The notes below the pieces were generated by a model that worked only from the letters and a program-made list of their open reading frames with translations, was not told the origin of the DNA and searched no databases. Both the position numbers and the translations under genes were made by a program. A stretch of 64,000 bases of DNA from CAYLYP01 sp964387795 (GTDB lineage Bacteria > Bacteroidota > Bacteroidia > Bacteroidales > UBA7960), in NCBI GenBank assembly GCA_964387795.1, contig CAYLYP010000006.1, positions 1 to 64,000 of the forward strand, written 5' to 3'. Positions 26,780 through 36,994 of the stretch are shown here, piece after piece (position 1 is the stretch's first letter; every line of letters starts with the position of its first letter).

Positions 26780-28807
26780 ATGAGAAAGCAAATAGTTTTG
26801 ATGATGATATTATTCTTAGGAATAATAAGTGGAATAAAAGCCCAGCAGAAACTTACACCGGAGAAACTATGGGAATTAGGCCGGGTAAGCGAAGCATGTG
26901 TTTCGCCTGATGGCAGCCAGGTTATTTTTGGGGTCACCTGGTATGATTTAAAAGAGAACAAAGGGACAAGGGATATTTATTCAATCCCGGTTGCCGGAGG
27001 GGCAATGAAGAACTTGAGCAATACCCAGGCAAGTGAATATAATGCAGTATGGCGCCCTGATGGGAAAAAGATAGCATATTTAGGTTACCAGTCGGGCTCA
27101 ACCCAGATTTGGGAGATGAACCCTGATGGCACAGATCACAAGCAGGTGTCAGATGTCCCAGGGGATATCAATGGCTTTCAGTATTCCCCTGATATGAAGC
27201 ATATCATGTTTATCATGGATGTAAAACTTGATAATACTGTGCAGGACGTATATCCTGATTTGCCAAAAGCTGATGCACGTATCATTGATGACCTGATGTA
27301 CAGACATTGGGACAATTGGCACGATTATCAGTATAGCCATGTTTTTGTAGCCCCTTATGAGAATGGCAAGATGGGTGCGCATAAAGACATTATGGAAGGG
27401 GAAAGATGGGATAGTCCTATTGCACCTGGTGGCGGGATGGAAGAACTGGCATGGGCATCTGATGGAAAAAGGATTGCCTACAGTGCAAAAAAACTGGTAG
27501 GTAAGGACTGGGCTGTAAGCACCGATTCAGATATTTATTTATATGACCTTGAGAGTGGTGTTACCAAAAACCTTACAGAAGGGATGCCTGGCTATGACAA
27601 ATGCCCTGTATTCTCTCCTGATGGCAGGTATATGGCATGGCAAAGCATGAAATCACGGGCTTTTGAATCCGATAAGGAAAGGATTATGGTGATGGATATG
27701 CTTATTGGTTCTAAGGAAGACTATACCATAAATTTTGACCAGAGCTCATCAAATTTTGTATGGTCAAAGGATGGTAGTAAACTATATTTTATATCAGGGA
27801 CCCAGGCTACCTATCAAATATATAGTTTAGAGATGAAAAGCAGGAAGATTAACCAGATTACCAATGGCGATTATGATTATAGTTCGTTGATGCTTGCAGG
27901 TAATTCGTTGGTTGGCACACGTATGTCGATGTCATATCCTGTTGAGATTTATCGTATTGATGAAAAGAAAGGTACTCAGACCCAGATTAGCTTTGTAAAC
28001 AAGGATATCTGGGAACCATTGAATTTATCGAAGGTAGAGAAGCGTTGGGTGAAAACAACAGATAACAAGGATATGTTGGTATGGGTAATATTACCACCAA
28101 ATTTTGATCCCAACAAGAAATATCCTGCAATATTGTTTTGTCAGGGAGGCCCTCAGAGTGCAGTGAGCCAGTCTTTTTCCTACAGATGGAATTTCCAGAT
28201 GATGGGAGCCAACGATTATATTATTGTAGCCCCCAATCGCAGGGGCTTGCCCACTTTTGGTCAGGAGTGGAATGACCAGATCAGCCTTGATTATGGTGGT
28301 CAAAACATGAAGGATTACTTAAGTGCCATTGATGCCATCTCCCAGGAACCTTATGTTGATAAAAGCCGCCTTGGAGCTGTTGGAGCCAGTTATGGGGGTT
28401 TTTCTGTTTACTGGCTGGCAGGCAACCATCAAGGACGATTTAAAGCTTTTATAGCCCATTGCGGGATGTTTAATTTTGAAAGCTGGTATGGAGCTACCGA
28501 GGAGATGTTTTTTGCCAACCATGATTTGGGTGGTGCTTATTGGGACAAGCCTATGCCACATTCTTATAATTTTTCACCTCATAATTTTGTAGGGAATTGG
28601 GATACACCTATGCTTGTGATACATGGAGGACGTGACTTCCGTATCCCTTATACAGAAGGGATGCAGGCATTTAATGCTGCACAACTGCAAGGTATTCCAA
28701 GCCGCTTTTTGTTTTTCCCCAATGAAACCCATTTTGTGCTTAAACCCCAGAACAGTGTCCTATGGCAAAGGGAGTTCTTCCGTTGGCTTGATAAGTGGCT
28801 AAAATAG
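26780..28807 (+). CDS. S9-family prolyl oligopeptidase-like serine peptidase
   Basis: A 675-residue exported peptidase (signal peptide about 1-22, ending GIKAQQ). An N-terminal beta-propeller (about 30-400) carries WD40-like PD repeats such as RPDGKKIAYLGYQS and SPDGRYMAWQSM. The C-terminal alpha/beta-hydrolase domain (about 415-675) holds the catalytic triad Ser537 (GASYGGF), Asp619 (HGGRDFRIPY) and His651 (NETHFV). The domain order and triad fit the S9C/dipeptidyl-peptidase-5-like group, which releases dipeptides or acylated residues from peptides in the periplasm. It lies 7 bp upstream of the M15 peptidase gene, in the same operon. Confidence 0.92.
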   Translation: MRKQIVLMMILFLGIISGIKAQQKLTPEKLWELGRVSEACVSPDGSQVIFGVTWYDLKENKGTRDIYSIPVAGGAMKNLSNTQASEYNAVWRPDGKKIAYLGYQSGSTQIWEMNPDGTDHKQVSDVPGDINGFQYSPDMKHIMFIMDVKLDNTVQDVYPDLPKADARIIDDLMYRHWDNWHDYQYSHVFVAPYENGKMGAHKDIMEGERWDSPIAPGGGMEELAWASDGKRIAYSAKKLVGKDWAVSTDSDIYLYDLESGVTKNLTEGMPGYDKCPVFSPDGRYMAWQSMKSRAFESDKERIMVMDMLIGSKEDYTINFDQSSSNFVWSKDGSKLYFISGTQATYQIYSLEMKSRKINQITNGDYDYSSLMLAGNSLVGTRMSMSYPVEIYRIDEKKGTQTQISFVNKDIWEPLNLSKVEKRWVKTTDNKDMLVWVILPPNFDPNKKYPAILFCQGGPQSAVSQSFSYRWNFQMMGANDYIIVAPNRRGLPTFGQEWNDQISLDYGGQNMKDYLSAIDAISQEPYVDKSRLGAVGASYGGFSVYWLAGNHQGRFKAFIAHCGMFNFESWYGATEEMFFANHDLGGAYWDKPMPHSYNFSPHNFVGNWDTPMLVIHGGRDFRIPYTEGMQAFNAAQLQGIPSRFLFFPNETHFVLKPQNSVLWQREFFRWLDKWLK

Positions 28808-28814
28808 GAAATAT

Positions 28815-29678
28815 ATGGCTATGGTTCGTACAAAACAAATCATCATGATAGTGGTCAGCATTTTATTGCTGGCCACATTCTTTTTAAGCAGGGCAATCAG
28901 GCTTTCAAGGACGCCTATGAAGCCAGCCTTTAACAAAGAAATGACATCCGGTCCTTTGGCTTCAGAAGCAAAAATGCAGACTGAACAGGTGCATACTGAT
29001 AGCCTTACAAATGACTTTTCAATAGAAGAGTTAATGGGGAAAGTATCAGTGAGGGGGAATGCTGATTTTAAGGCCATTGAAGGTGAATTAAGTACCAAGA
29101 CGGGATTATTTCTTAGGGCTGAGGCATTAACAGCTTTTGAAAAGATGTCAAAGGCAGCGGCAAAGGAGGGGATAAGCTTAAAAATCATTTCTGCTTACCG
29201 GAGTTTTGACCAGCAAAAGGTAATTTGGGAAAATAAGTGGTCTGGGAGACAAAAGCTTTCAGGGGGGATTAATGCTTCATCTATAACAGACCCGGTGAAA
29301 AGGGCAACAGAGATTTTAAAGTATAGCTCAATGCCTGGGACTTCAAGACATCATTGGGGCACTGACATTGATATCAATAGCCTCTCGCCCGCATATTTCA
29401 AATCAGGACGGGGATTAAAAGAGTATCAATGGTTGAAAGTTCATGGGGTTGAATATGGGTTTTGCCAGCCTTATACAAAAAAAGGGGAAGAACGATTATC
29501 GGGCTATGAAGAAGAGCAGTGGCACTGGTCTTATTGTCCGCTATCCTCAAAGATGCTCAGAGAGTATAACCAAAAGATAAAAGAAGAGATGCTTCAGGGC
29601 TTTTTAGGAAGCGAAACAGCCAGGGAGGTTCAAATAATCAGGTATTATGTAAACGGGATTCATAAAGATTGTCAATAA
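28815..29678 (+). CDS. M15-family D-alanyl-D-alanine carboxypeptidase (VanY type)
   Basis: A 287-residue protein with an N-terminal membrane anchor or uncleaved signal (about 8-28) and a C-terminal peptidase M15 domain (about 95-285). SRHHWGTDID (177-186) supplies zinc ligands His179 and Asp186. EQWHWS (234-239) supplies catalytic Glu234 and zinc ligand His237. Both match the SxHxxGxAxD and ExxH motifs of VanY/VanX-type D,D-peptidases. It probably trims D-Ala from peptidoglycan stem peptides in the periplasm. A second ATG at 28821 is possible. It lies 7 bp after the S9 peptidase gene. No vancomycin-resistance genes are nearby, so a housekeeping role is likely. Confidence 0.9.
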   Translation: MAMVRTKQIIMIVVSILLLATFFLSRAIRLSRTPMKPAFNKEMTSGPLASEAKMQTEQVHTDSLTNDFSIEELMGKVSVRGNADFKAIEGELSTKTGLFLRAEALTAFEKMSKAAAKEGISLKIISAYRSFDQQKVIWENKWSGRQKLSGGINASSITDPVKRATEILKYSSMPGTSRHHWGTDIDINSLSPAYFKSGRGLKEYQWLKVHGVEYGFCQPYTKKGEERLSGYEEEQWHWSYCPLSSKMLREYNQKIKEEMLQGFLGSETAREVQIIRYYVNGIHKDCQ

Positions 29679-29713
29679 TCACTTTACAATAAACTATTAT
29701 TTTAGATTACCTG

Positions 29714-29938
29714 GGGTCTGCTGAAAAACACTTAACAAGCAGGATGCATATCATTTACAATGTCATTTTATCATAATGAGTGCATGGATTTATTTCCTTT
29801 GGTGCTAATATGTTTGCATCTTGTTTGCGTTAGTCTTTAAGGCATCATCTGTTTCGTTGCCATCGGCTCATAGTATTATTATACAATTTCGCCTTGTCGC
29901 CTCACATCTGATGCCTTAAAGACTTTTTCAGCAGGCCC
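29714..29938 (+). mobile_element. 225-bp MITE-like element, copy 2
   Basis: GGGTCTGCTGAAAAA (29714-29728) at the left and TTTTTCAGCAGGCCC (ending 29938) at the right. The interior closely matches copy 3 and the reverse complement of copy 1. The internal stem AGTCTTTAAGGCATCA (29832-29847) / TGATGCCTTAAAGACT (29909-29924) has a C-G pair where copy 1 has T-A, so the base change is compensated. Flanking target duplication is degenerate (TACCTG and AACCTC, four of six positions). It sits 35 bp after the M15 gene. Confidence 0.85.
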
Positions 29939-30005
29939 AACCTCAAGAAATTATTGTGTTTCAGGAGATATTTCAAAGTCTTTTTGGATAAAGGGCTGAA
30001 AGCCT

Positions 30006-30036
30006 GTTGAAGTCAAAGAAAAAAATGGTATTTTTG
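30006..30036 (+). promoter_or_regulatory. Candidate promoter of tpiA-prmA
   Basis: GTTG at 30006-30009, a 19-bp spacer, then TATTTTTG at 30029-30036 (11 of 12 consensus positions). Transcription would start near 30043, about 68 nt before the tpiA ATG. Confidence 0.45.
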
Positions 30037-30110
30037 TTATTGGTTGTAAAGTGGGAGGGGGCAGAAACTGAAATTCTTCCACAAATGGTAATATTAAAAA
30101 ACAATTTCGT

Positions 30111-30893
30111 ATGATAAGAAAAAAGATAGTTGCAGGAAACTGGAAAATGAATAAGACATTGACAGAAGGCGTTGAATTGGCCCGCGCTGTTGCAGATGGA
30201 TATGAGCTAATGAAAGAAGGCCGTGAATGGATGCCTGAAGTAATTATGGCCCCCCCATTTATAAGTCTTCCAGGGATTAATGAAATAGTGAGCCAGGTTC
30301 CGGGGATCTATTGCGCAGCACAGAATTGCCACCAGGAAGAAAAAGGAGCATTCACCGGTGAAGTAAGTGCTGCCATGATTGCATCAATAGGAGTGAAGTA
30401 TGTGATACTTGGTCATTCAGAGCGGAGGACATATTTTGGTGAAAGCAATGCCTTGCTTGCCAGGAAGACAGATGCAGTGTTGAAACAAGGCTTATTGCCG
30501 ATATTCTGTATAGGCGAAGTATTGGCAGAGAGGGAAAAAGGCATTCACTTCAATATCATAAAGCAACAGATTGAAGAAGGCTTATTTCATTTAGATGAAA
30601 GTGTAATAAAAAAGATCATTATTGCTTATGAGCCTGTATGGGCAATAGGTACGGGATTAACAGCCTCTCCGGCACAGGCACAGGAGATGCATGCATTTAT
30701 AAGAAGTGAAATTGCCCGGAAGTATGGTACAGAAATAGCCCAGTATATGGTGATTTTATATGGGGGCAGTTGTAATGCACGCAATGCATCGGAGTTGTTT
30801 GCCTGTGAAGATGTTGACGGAGGCCTTATTGGGGGGGCATCATTGGTTCCCAACGATTTTCTTACAATAATTGATTCATTTCAAAGCATGTAA
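30111..30893 (+). CDS. tpiA: Triose-phosphate isomerase
   Basis: A 260-residue cytoplasmic glycolytic enzyme that interconverts dihydroxyacetone phosphate and glyceraldehyde 3-phosphate. The catalytic residues are Lys12 (NWKMN), His102 (LGHSERR) and Glu174 (YEPVWAIGTG), and the C-terminal phosphate-binding loop GGASL is present. Length is slightly above the typical 250 residues because of an acidic/basic insert near 32-42. Its TAA shares one base with the prmA ATG, so the two genes are translationally coupled. Confidence 0.97.
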   Translation: MIRKKIVAGNWKMNKTLTEGVELARAVADGYELMKEGREWMPEVIMAPPFISLPGINEIVSQVPGIYCAAQNCHQEEKGAFTGEVSAAMIASIGVKYVILGHSERRTYFGESNALLARKTDAVLKQGLLPIFCIGEVLAEREKGIHFNIIKQQIEEGLFHLDESVIKKIIIAYEPVWAIGTGLTASPAQAQEMHAFIRSEIARKYGTEIAQYMVILYGGSCNARNASELFACEDVDGGLIGGASLVPNDFLTIIDSFQSM

Positions 30894-31735
30894 TGATGGA
30901 TTATTATAAAGTGACTTATGTTGTTGAGCCGCGTGAACCTTTTTCAGAACTTCTCATGGATGCTTTGGGAGAGATAGGCTTTGAAAGTTTTGAGGATACA
31001 GATAAAGGTTTTATAGGGTATGTCCCTGAGCAATTTTTTGATGAAGAATTGTTAAGGAATATCGAATTGCCATTGGCAGAGGAATACACCCCAAAAATGA
31101 GTTATCAATGTGAGAAGGTAAAGCAGGAAAACTGGAATGCCCAATGGGAGTCAAATTTCCAGCCGGTATTGGTAGGAGACGATTGTTATGTTAGGGCTCC
31201 CTTCCATGAGCCAATCGAAGGCATCCGGTATGAGATTGTCATTATGCCTAAAATGTCATTTGGAACGGGTCATCATGAAACTACCTATATGATGTTGGAA
31301 TATGGCCTGGAAGTGCCAGTTCAAGGCCTACGCATTCTTGATATGGGATGTGGGACAGCAGTGCTGGCTATTTTAGCTGCAATGAGAGGTGCAGCACATC
31401 TTACTGCAATAGACATTGATGAATGGGCTTATGAAAACAGCCTTGAAAATGTGAAAAGCAACAACTGTCCTTTTATTAATGTTTATCAGGGCGATGCATC
31501 ATTATTGGGTGATGAAGTGTTTGATGTAATATTTGCAAATATAAACAGGAACATCCTGCTTGCCGATATTCATGCCTATTCAAAAGTATGTGCCAAGGGA
31601 GGGATACTCCTTATGAGCGGTTTCTACACAGAAGACCTTCCGATAATAGAGTCTTGTGCAAAAGAGCATGGATTTGAGAAATGCTCACATAAAAGCAGGA
31701 ACAACTGGGTTGCGGCTTCGTTTAAGAAGCAGTAG
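30893..31735 (+). CDS. prmA: Ribosomal protein L11 methyltransferase
   Basis: A 280-residue class I SAM-dependent methyltransferase. The N-terminal substrate-recognition domain (about 1-90, starting YYKVTYVVEPREPFSELL) is followed by FGTGHHETTYMML, the glycine-rich SAM loop ILDMGCGTAVLAILAA (about 145-160), the acidic AIDIDEWAYENSLENV and the catalytic-region motif FANINRNILL. PrmA trimethylates lysines and the N-terminus of ribosomal protein L11. The start ATG overlaps the tpiA stop by one base; a second ATG follows immediately at 30896. Confidence 0.95.
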   Translation: MMDYYKVTYVVEPREPFSELLMDALGEIGFESFEDTDKGFIGYVPEQFFDEELLRNIELPLAEEYTPKMSYQCEKVKQENWNAQWESNFQPVLVGDDCYVRAPFHEPIEGIRYEIVIMPKMSFGTGHHETTYMMLEYGLEVPVQGLRILDMGCGTAVLAILAAMRGAAHLTAIDIDEWAYENSLENVKSNNCPFINVYQGDASLLGDEVFDVIFANINRNILLADIHAYSKVCAKGGILLMSGFYTEDLPIIESCAKEHGFEKCSHKSRNNWVAASFKKQ

Positions 31736-31799
31736 GTGTATTTGAGATTGATTGTGTTCCGTTGAGAAGAAAGTGTTTTATCATTAAATGTTTATAAAA

Positions 31800-34700
31800 A
31801 TGAAACGATATCCCTTTCTATTCATAATTGTAATAAGCCTGTTTGGAATAAAAATTCAGGCACAGCAGGCGGTGAGTAGTTTTACTCCAGAGCCACAAGC
31901 ATTCGCAATAGAGTTGGGACAGGTGTTTCAGACCGTTGAGGGCGCTGATAAGAAACTTGCAGAAGCATTTTATCAGGAGTTTTTAGTCTTTTGGGGTCAG
32001 GGAGGGCTTAATGAGTTGCAACAGCAACAGATTTATTCAGTGATGAATAATTTTTTAAAGTTAAGGCTTCAGCCCTGGCCTGATTATGCCCTTTATCTTG
32101 ATGCATTAATGAAGTTTAGTAATACCCCTGACTATCAAAAAAACTTTGATGCCTGGCATAATTGCATCATTCCCCTTATGGACATCAGGTATCAAAAACA
32201 ATTGATTGCTTTTTTAGAAAGGAGCAAATTGCTCTTTACACAGGGGATTTTATACGAGTCAACATCGGTTAAATGGACAGTAAACAGCCCTGCTTTTTTG
32301 ATGGAATGTGTAGATGGCAAAAACTATATTGATTTTAAAAAAGTAACACTAACCGGATATAGTCAGGGTGACAGTACAAGGATTGAAAAAACGTCAGGAA
32401 GGTATTCTGTTTCAGATAATAAATGGGAAGGAGAGAAAGGGCTGTTTACATGGGAGCGGACCCAACTGGCAAAGGACAAGGTGTATGCTGAATTATCGGA
32501 CTATAAAATAGATCTTAAGGGGGCGCAGTTTAAGGCTGATTCAGTATTGTTTTACAATAAGAATTTTTTTAATTATCCCATTATTGGGGTTTTGACAGAA
32601 AAAGTTCTTGCTGAGGTTAAAGCTGAAACAGCTACTTTTCCAAGGTTTGACTCCTATCTTCAGTATCATGAGATATTAGGATTATTTCCGGATATTGATT
32701 ATAATGGTGGTTTTTCGATGCAAGGCTCCAGGGTAATAGGTTCGGGAACCTCCAAACAGGAAGCGTATTTGAATGTATGGCGGCATGATTCGTTGCTCAT
32801 GCGCATTTCCTCCCGTGTTTTCAGCATCAGGGAAGATCGCCTGGTATCAGAAAAAGCTTCTGTAACAATATATTATTCAGGTGATAGCATATACCATCCG
32901 GGTTTAAATGTAAGGTATCTTCATAATGGCAGGGAATTTTCCTTTATCAGGGATGTAATCAATAGCAATCAGCCACCCTTTTATAATACTTTTCATAAAG
33001 TAGATATGTATTGTGAGGGGATATTCTGGAAGATGGATGAGCAGAAGATGGAATTAAAGCAAACAATGGGTTTGTCAAAAGAAGGGGAAGCATTTTTTGA
33101 ATCAAGGGATTATTTTTCAGAGTTAAGGTACCACAGGCTTCAGGGCGCAGATGAAGTTCATCCTTTAATACGGATCAGGGATTACTCGAATAGGATATAT
33201 TCAAGGGAGTTTACAGTAGAAGAACTGGCAAGGGGCATCAAAATGTCGCCCCCGCAGGTGAAAAGTCTTGTAGGTCAATTGACACAGTATGGATTTTTAT
33301 CCTATAACTCAGAAACAGAACTCATCACCCTTCACGATCGTTTATTTGATAACATTCAGGCCAAGGCAGGGCGAAAAGATTATGATATTATCAGGATACG
33401 TTCAGTAGCTCCGGTGAATGCTTATATAAACCTTTCAAGTTTTGACCTTGAACTAAAAGGAGTAGAGAAAATCCCTTTGAGTGAAGCCCGAAATGTTGTA
33501 ATCTATCCTTATCAGCAACAATTGATGATGACAAAGAACAGGGACATGTACTTTCATGGGAAAATAGAATCCGGTTTGTTCGATTTTTATGGGAAAGAGT
33601 TTTTCTTTGAATATAATCCTTTTAAAATCAACCTTATAAATACAGATTCAATGACCTTTTATGTCGAGAGCCGCGAACGAAATGAAAGGGGCGAATATCC
33701 ACTTGTAAAGGTTCGAACTGTGCTTGAAGCTATTAACGGTGACCTGTTGGTTGATAATCCCCGCAATAAATCGGGGAACCTGCCTTATCCAAGGTATCCG
33801 ATATTTAATTCAAACAATGAGTCTTTTGTTTATTATGACAAAGAGTATGTTCAAAGTGGAAGTTACAACAGGGAGAACTTTTACTTTAAGCTGATACCTT
33901 TTACCATTGACAGCCTTGATAATGCAACCACAGATAATATCAGGTTTAATGGGGTGTTTATCTCTACAGGGGTATTCCCCGACTTTTATGATTATCTGAC
34001 AGTGCAGCATGATTATTCATTAGGGTTTAACTCACATACCCCACCTGAAGGATATCCTGTTTATGGTGAAAAGGGGCAGTATTATGGTCCTATCGACATG
34101 AGCTTTGATGGATTGGTCACCAATGGAAAGCTTGAATTCCTGAACGCTACCTTTAATGCAGAACACATGATAATGTTTTTAGATTCAGCCAGGGCAATAA
34201 CAAAGGACTTTACCCTTGAACCAAAAACTACCGGTGTTGAGTATCCGGGTGTTAAAGGCGAAAGCTTATCCGTTTTATGGTTGCCCCATCAGGATGAGAT
34301 GTATTTCTCAAACACAAATAAGGAAAAGCCAATACAGTTGTTTGACGGCTTGGCAACCTTTAACGGGGAAATGAAGCTCACGCCGGAAGATTTGGGCGGA
34401 AAGGGCAAAGTGGGCTTTTATAATTCAGAACTGACTTCAGAAGATTATACCTTTAAGAACAAGGAGCTTTTTGCTGATAAGTCAAACCTTAAGATTTTCA
34501 CCCCTGACGGGAAAAATACATCTTTTGAGTTTAAGGATTATTCAACGTATGCTGATTTTGAAAATGCAAGGGCTGAGTTTAAATCCAACAGCCATAAATC
34601 GACAATGGATTTTCCAATCAACAGATATTCAGCTTATGTGAGCAAAATGGAGTGGGATTTAAAATCCGGTATGCTTAGTTTGTTAAATGAAGACTATCCT

Positions 34701-36290
34701 GATTTGGACAAGGTGAATAACATGAGCATAAATGAATTGGCCAAAGCAAATTTTAATGGATATGAATATGTTTCACAACATCCAAGCCAGGAAGGATTGA
34801 AATTCTTTTCATCAACAGCCACTTATGATGTAAATTCAAATATGCTTCATTGCACGGATGTAAAAGTTGTAAAAGTTGCTGATGCCGCTATTTACCCATC
34901 CAATAATGAGTTGTTTGTATTGCCCCGTGCTGAGATAAAAAGTTTGGGAAACGCAGTTGTTTTAGCAAACCGTGAAAGCCAGTATCACCAGTTTTACAAT
35001 GCGAAGGTCAATATCCTTGGGAGCAACCGTTATGATGCTGTTGGGTATTATGATTATATTGATGAGACACAAAATGCACAACAAGTGTTTTTTGATAAGA
35101 TACAGGTTGGGCCTGCCTTAATAACAATTGCAAGTGGCGTGCTTGAAGAAAAGGCAGATTTTACAATCAGCCCTTATTTTAAATATAAGGGCAACATACA
35201 GTTGTATGCCCCCCGAAAACATTTGCAGTTTGTGGGTTCGACAATGATAACGGAGTATTGTGATTCATTGAAGCCGGGATGGTTGAAGTTTGATGCCATA
35301 ATTAATCCTGATTCAGTTTATATCCCATTAACAGAGAAATTAGAGAATGATGCAAATGCAGAGGTATTTGAAGGTGTGATGATTGGAACGGATCCTTTTG
35401 CAGTATATACCTCATGGTATTCAAGAAAAAAGCATTATGCAGATATCCTGATGTTGCCGGTAAGCGGATCAATGTTTTATGAAAAACTGGCAGGTGAGTA
35501 TCGGATAACCTCGTCTCAGAAGGTGCAAAATGCCAATCTGCCTGATGCAATGATTAACTTTATCCCAAAAGAATGCAGGACTTATGGTGAAGGATATTTA
35601 ACAGTATCCAATGATTTTGGCCAGTTTAAATGCGAAACGTATGGAGAAGTGAACCAATACCCGGGCACTGACTCAGTTGCCTTGAATATGGTAATGGCAA
35701 TGGATTTCTTTTTTCACCCCACCTCTTTGGCAATAATGGAAGACGCAATCAGCAAGAATGCCACATTACAGCCAATCAATCTTAACCGTTTTAAATATAC
35801 AAAATATCTTTCATCGAAGGTGGGTGTTGAATTGAGTGATCAATTAATAACAGAGTATTCTTCACTCGGTTCATACAGGGATTATCCAAAGGAACTGGAG
35901 CATACGATATTTTTGGCAGATGTAAAGTTTCGGTGGGACAAAAGGACCCGTTCCTTTATCAGCTACGGGAAGATAGGGATTGGGAGTATTGGCAAACAGG
36001 CAATAAACAAATATGTGAATGGGTACATTCAGATAAAAAAGCAAAGGGGAGGGGATTTGATAAATGTTTATCTCCAACCCTCGGAGGATAAAAGTGAGTA
36101 TTATTATTTCTCGTATGCAAGGGGATTGATGCAGGCTTTTTCGTCAAACAATGATTTTAATATTGCCATTCAGGAAGCCAAGCCAAAGCAAAAGGTATTG
36201 GAAGTTGAAAAAGGAGAAGAAACATACACCTATCTTTTGTCGAGTGATCGAAGGATCTATGACTTTTTAAGAGAAGTTGAAAACAGATAA
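31800..36290 (+). CDS. Very large secreted beta-rich protein of unknown function
   Basis: The ATG at 31800 gives 1496 residues with a clean signal peptide (MKRYPFLFIIVISLFGIKIQ, cut near AQQ); the ATG at 31788 adds four residues. No transmembrane helices or sorting domain are visible after the signal. The first 140 residues look helical. The rest has a monotonous beta-strand pattern with repeated phrases of the kind 'V.....D....GK..F.N...' recalling the stacked-strand layout of OstA/LptA-like or AsmA-like proteins. A short helical segment near 485-530 (FTVEELARGIKMSPPQVKSLVGQLTQYGFLSYNSE) looks like a winged-helix insert. I recognise no family. It lies between prmA and plsY, 48 bp upstream of plsY. 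Confidence 0.75.
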   Translation: MKRYPFLFIIVISLFGIKIQAQQAVSSFTPEPQAFAIELGQVFQTVEGADKKLAEAFYQEFLVFWGQGGLNELQQQQIYSVMNNFLKLRLQPWPDYALYLDALMKFSNTPDYQKNFDAWHNCIIPLMDIRYQKQLIAFLERSKLLFTQGILYESTSVKWTVNSPAFLMECVDGKNYIDFKKVTLTGYSQGDSTRIEKTSGRYSVSDNKWEGEKGLFTWERTQLAKDKVYAELSDYKIDLKGAQFKADSVLFYNKNFFNYPIIGVLTEKVLAEVKAETATFPRFDSYLQYHEILGLFPDIDYNGGFSMQGSRVIGSGTSKQEAYLNVWRHDSLLMRISSRVFSIREDRLVSEKASVTIYYSGDSIYHPGLNVRYLHNGREFSFIRDVINSNQPPFYNTFHKVDMYCEGIFWKMDEQKMELKQTMGLSKEGEAFFESRDYFSELRYHRLQGADEVHPLIRIRDYSNRIYSREFTVEELARGIKMSPPQVKSLVGQLTQYGFLSYNSETELITLHDRLFDNIQAKAGRKDYDIIRIRSVAPVNAYINLSSFDLELKGVEKIPLSEARNVVIYPYQQQLMMTKNRDMYFHGKIESGLFDFYGKEFFFEYNPFKINLINTDSMTFYVESRERNERGEYPLVKVRTVLEAINGDLLVDNPRNKSGNLPYPRYPIFNSNNESFVYYDKEYVQSGSYNRENFYFKLIPFTIDSLDNATTDNIRFNGVFISTGVFPDFYDYLTVQHDYSLGFNSHTPPEGYPVYGEKGQYYGPIDMSFDGLVTNGKLEFLNATFNAEHMIMFLDSARAITKDFTLEPKTTGVEYPGVKGESLSVLWLPHQDEMYFSNTNKEKPIQLFDGLATFNGEMKLTPEDLGGKGKVGFYNSELTSEDYTFKNKELFADKSNLKIFTPDGKNTSFEFKDYSTYADFENARAEFKSNSHKSTMDFPINRYSAYVSKMEWDLKSGMLSLLNEDYPDLDKVNNMSINELAKANFNGYEYVSQHPSQEGLKFFSSTATYDVNSNMLHCTDVKVVKVADAAIYPSNNELFVLPRAEIKSLGNAVVLANRESQYHQFYNAKVNILGSNRYDAVGYYDYIDETQNAQQVFFDKIQVGPALITIASGVLEEKADFTISPYFKYKGNIQLYAPRKHLQFVGSTMITEYCDSLKPGWLKFDAIINPDSVYIPLTEKLENDANAEVFEGVMIGTDPFAVYTSWYSRKKHYADILMLPVSGSMFYEKLAGEYRITSSQKVQNANLPDAMINFIPKECRTYGEGYLTVSNDFGQFKCETYGEVNQYPGTDSVALNMVMAMDFFFHPTSLAIMEDAISKNATLQPINLNRFKYTKYLSSKVGVELSDQLITEYSSLGSYRDYPKELEHTIFLADVKFRWDKRTRSFISYGKIGIGSIGKQAINKYVNGYIQIKKQRGGDLINVYLQPSEDKSEYYYFSYARGLMQAFSSNNDFNIAIQEAKPKQKVLEVEKGEETYTYLLSSDRRIYDFLREVENR

Positions 36291-36337
36291 TCCAATATCC
36301 GCAATGATTATTACTTTTGCAAAAAAAAAGATAAAGA

Positions 36338-36994
36338 ATGGCACAGATCATTGAAATTGGATTTGCATTAGTTTTTGCATATTTATTGGGTTCTATACCA
36401 ACATCTGTATGGATAGGGAAAGGGTTCTTCGGAATAGATGTTAGGGAACATGGGAGTGGAAATGCAGGGGCAACCAATACGCTTAGGGTGTTAGGGCCCA
36501 GGATGGGATTGTTGGTTTTATTGTTGGATGCACTTAAGGGTTTTGTGGCAGTATGGCTTGCCAATTGGCTTGGCCCGGGCCCGGATGATGAACAGCTTTT
36601 CGTTTTTTTTCAGTTAGGTCTGGCTGTATTGGCTGTGCTGGGACATATTTTCCCGGTTTTCGCGGGCTTTAGGGGCGGTAAAGGCATCGCAACCCTTCTT
36701 GGTGTGGTAACTGCAATATTCCCCGCTGCTGTTGGAATATGCCTGCTTATTTTTCTGCTCGTCTTTATCCCTTGGAGGTACGTTTCATTGGCTTCAATAA
36801 TCACAGCAATTTCTTTTCCCATTGTTCTGATTTTTGTATTAGGTGAAACGCAGTGGCCACGGATCGTATTCTCGATCCTGGTAGCTATTCTTGTTCCCCT
36901 GACACACCATAAAAATATAAAACGTTTGCTCAAAGGGGAAGAATCGAAAATTTTATTTAAAAAGAAGGCCAATGAACCGAAAAATAATCAGTAA
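36338..36994 (+). CDS. plsY: Glycerol-3-phosphate acyltransferase
   Basis: A 218-residue inner-membrane enzyme that transfers acyl groups from acyl-phosphate to glycerol 3-phosphate, the first step of phospholipid synthesis. About five membrane helices are visible. The three family motifs are SGNAGATNTLRVLG (about 46-59), AGFRGGKGIATLLG (about 112-125) and, near the C-terminus, LTHHKNIKRLLKGEESK. The C-terminal tail is basic. It follows the large secreted protein gene by 48 bp. Confidence 0.95.
   Translation: MAQIIEIGFALVFAYLLGSIPTSVWIGKGFFGIDVREHGSGNAGATNTLRVLGPRMGLLVLLLDALKGFVAVWLANWLGPGPDDEQLFVFFQLGLAVLAVLGHIFPVFAGFRGGKGIATLLGVVTAIFPAAVGICLLIFLLVFIPWRYVSLASIITAISFPIVLIFVLGETQWPRIVFSILVAILVPLTHHKNIKRLLKGEESKILFKKKANEPKNNQ

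Noticed and set aside
36312..36319. TACTTTTG as a promoter for plsY
   Set aside because: It fits the -7 box but leaves a 12-nt leader and has no -33 partner at 19-21 bp.
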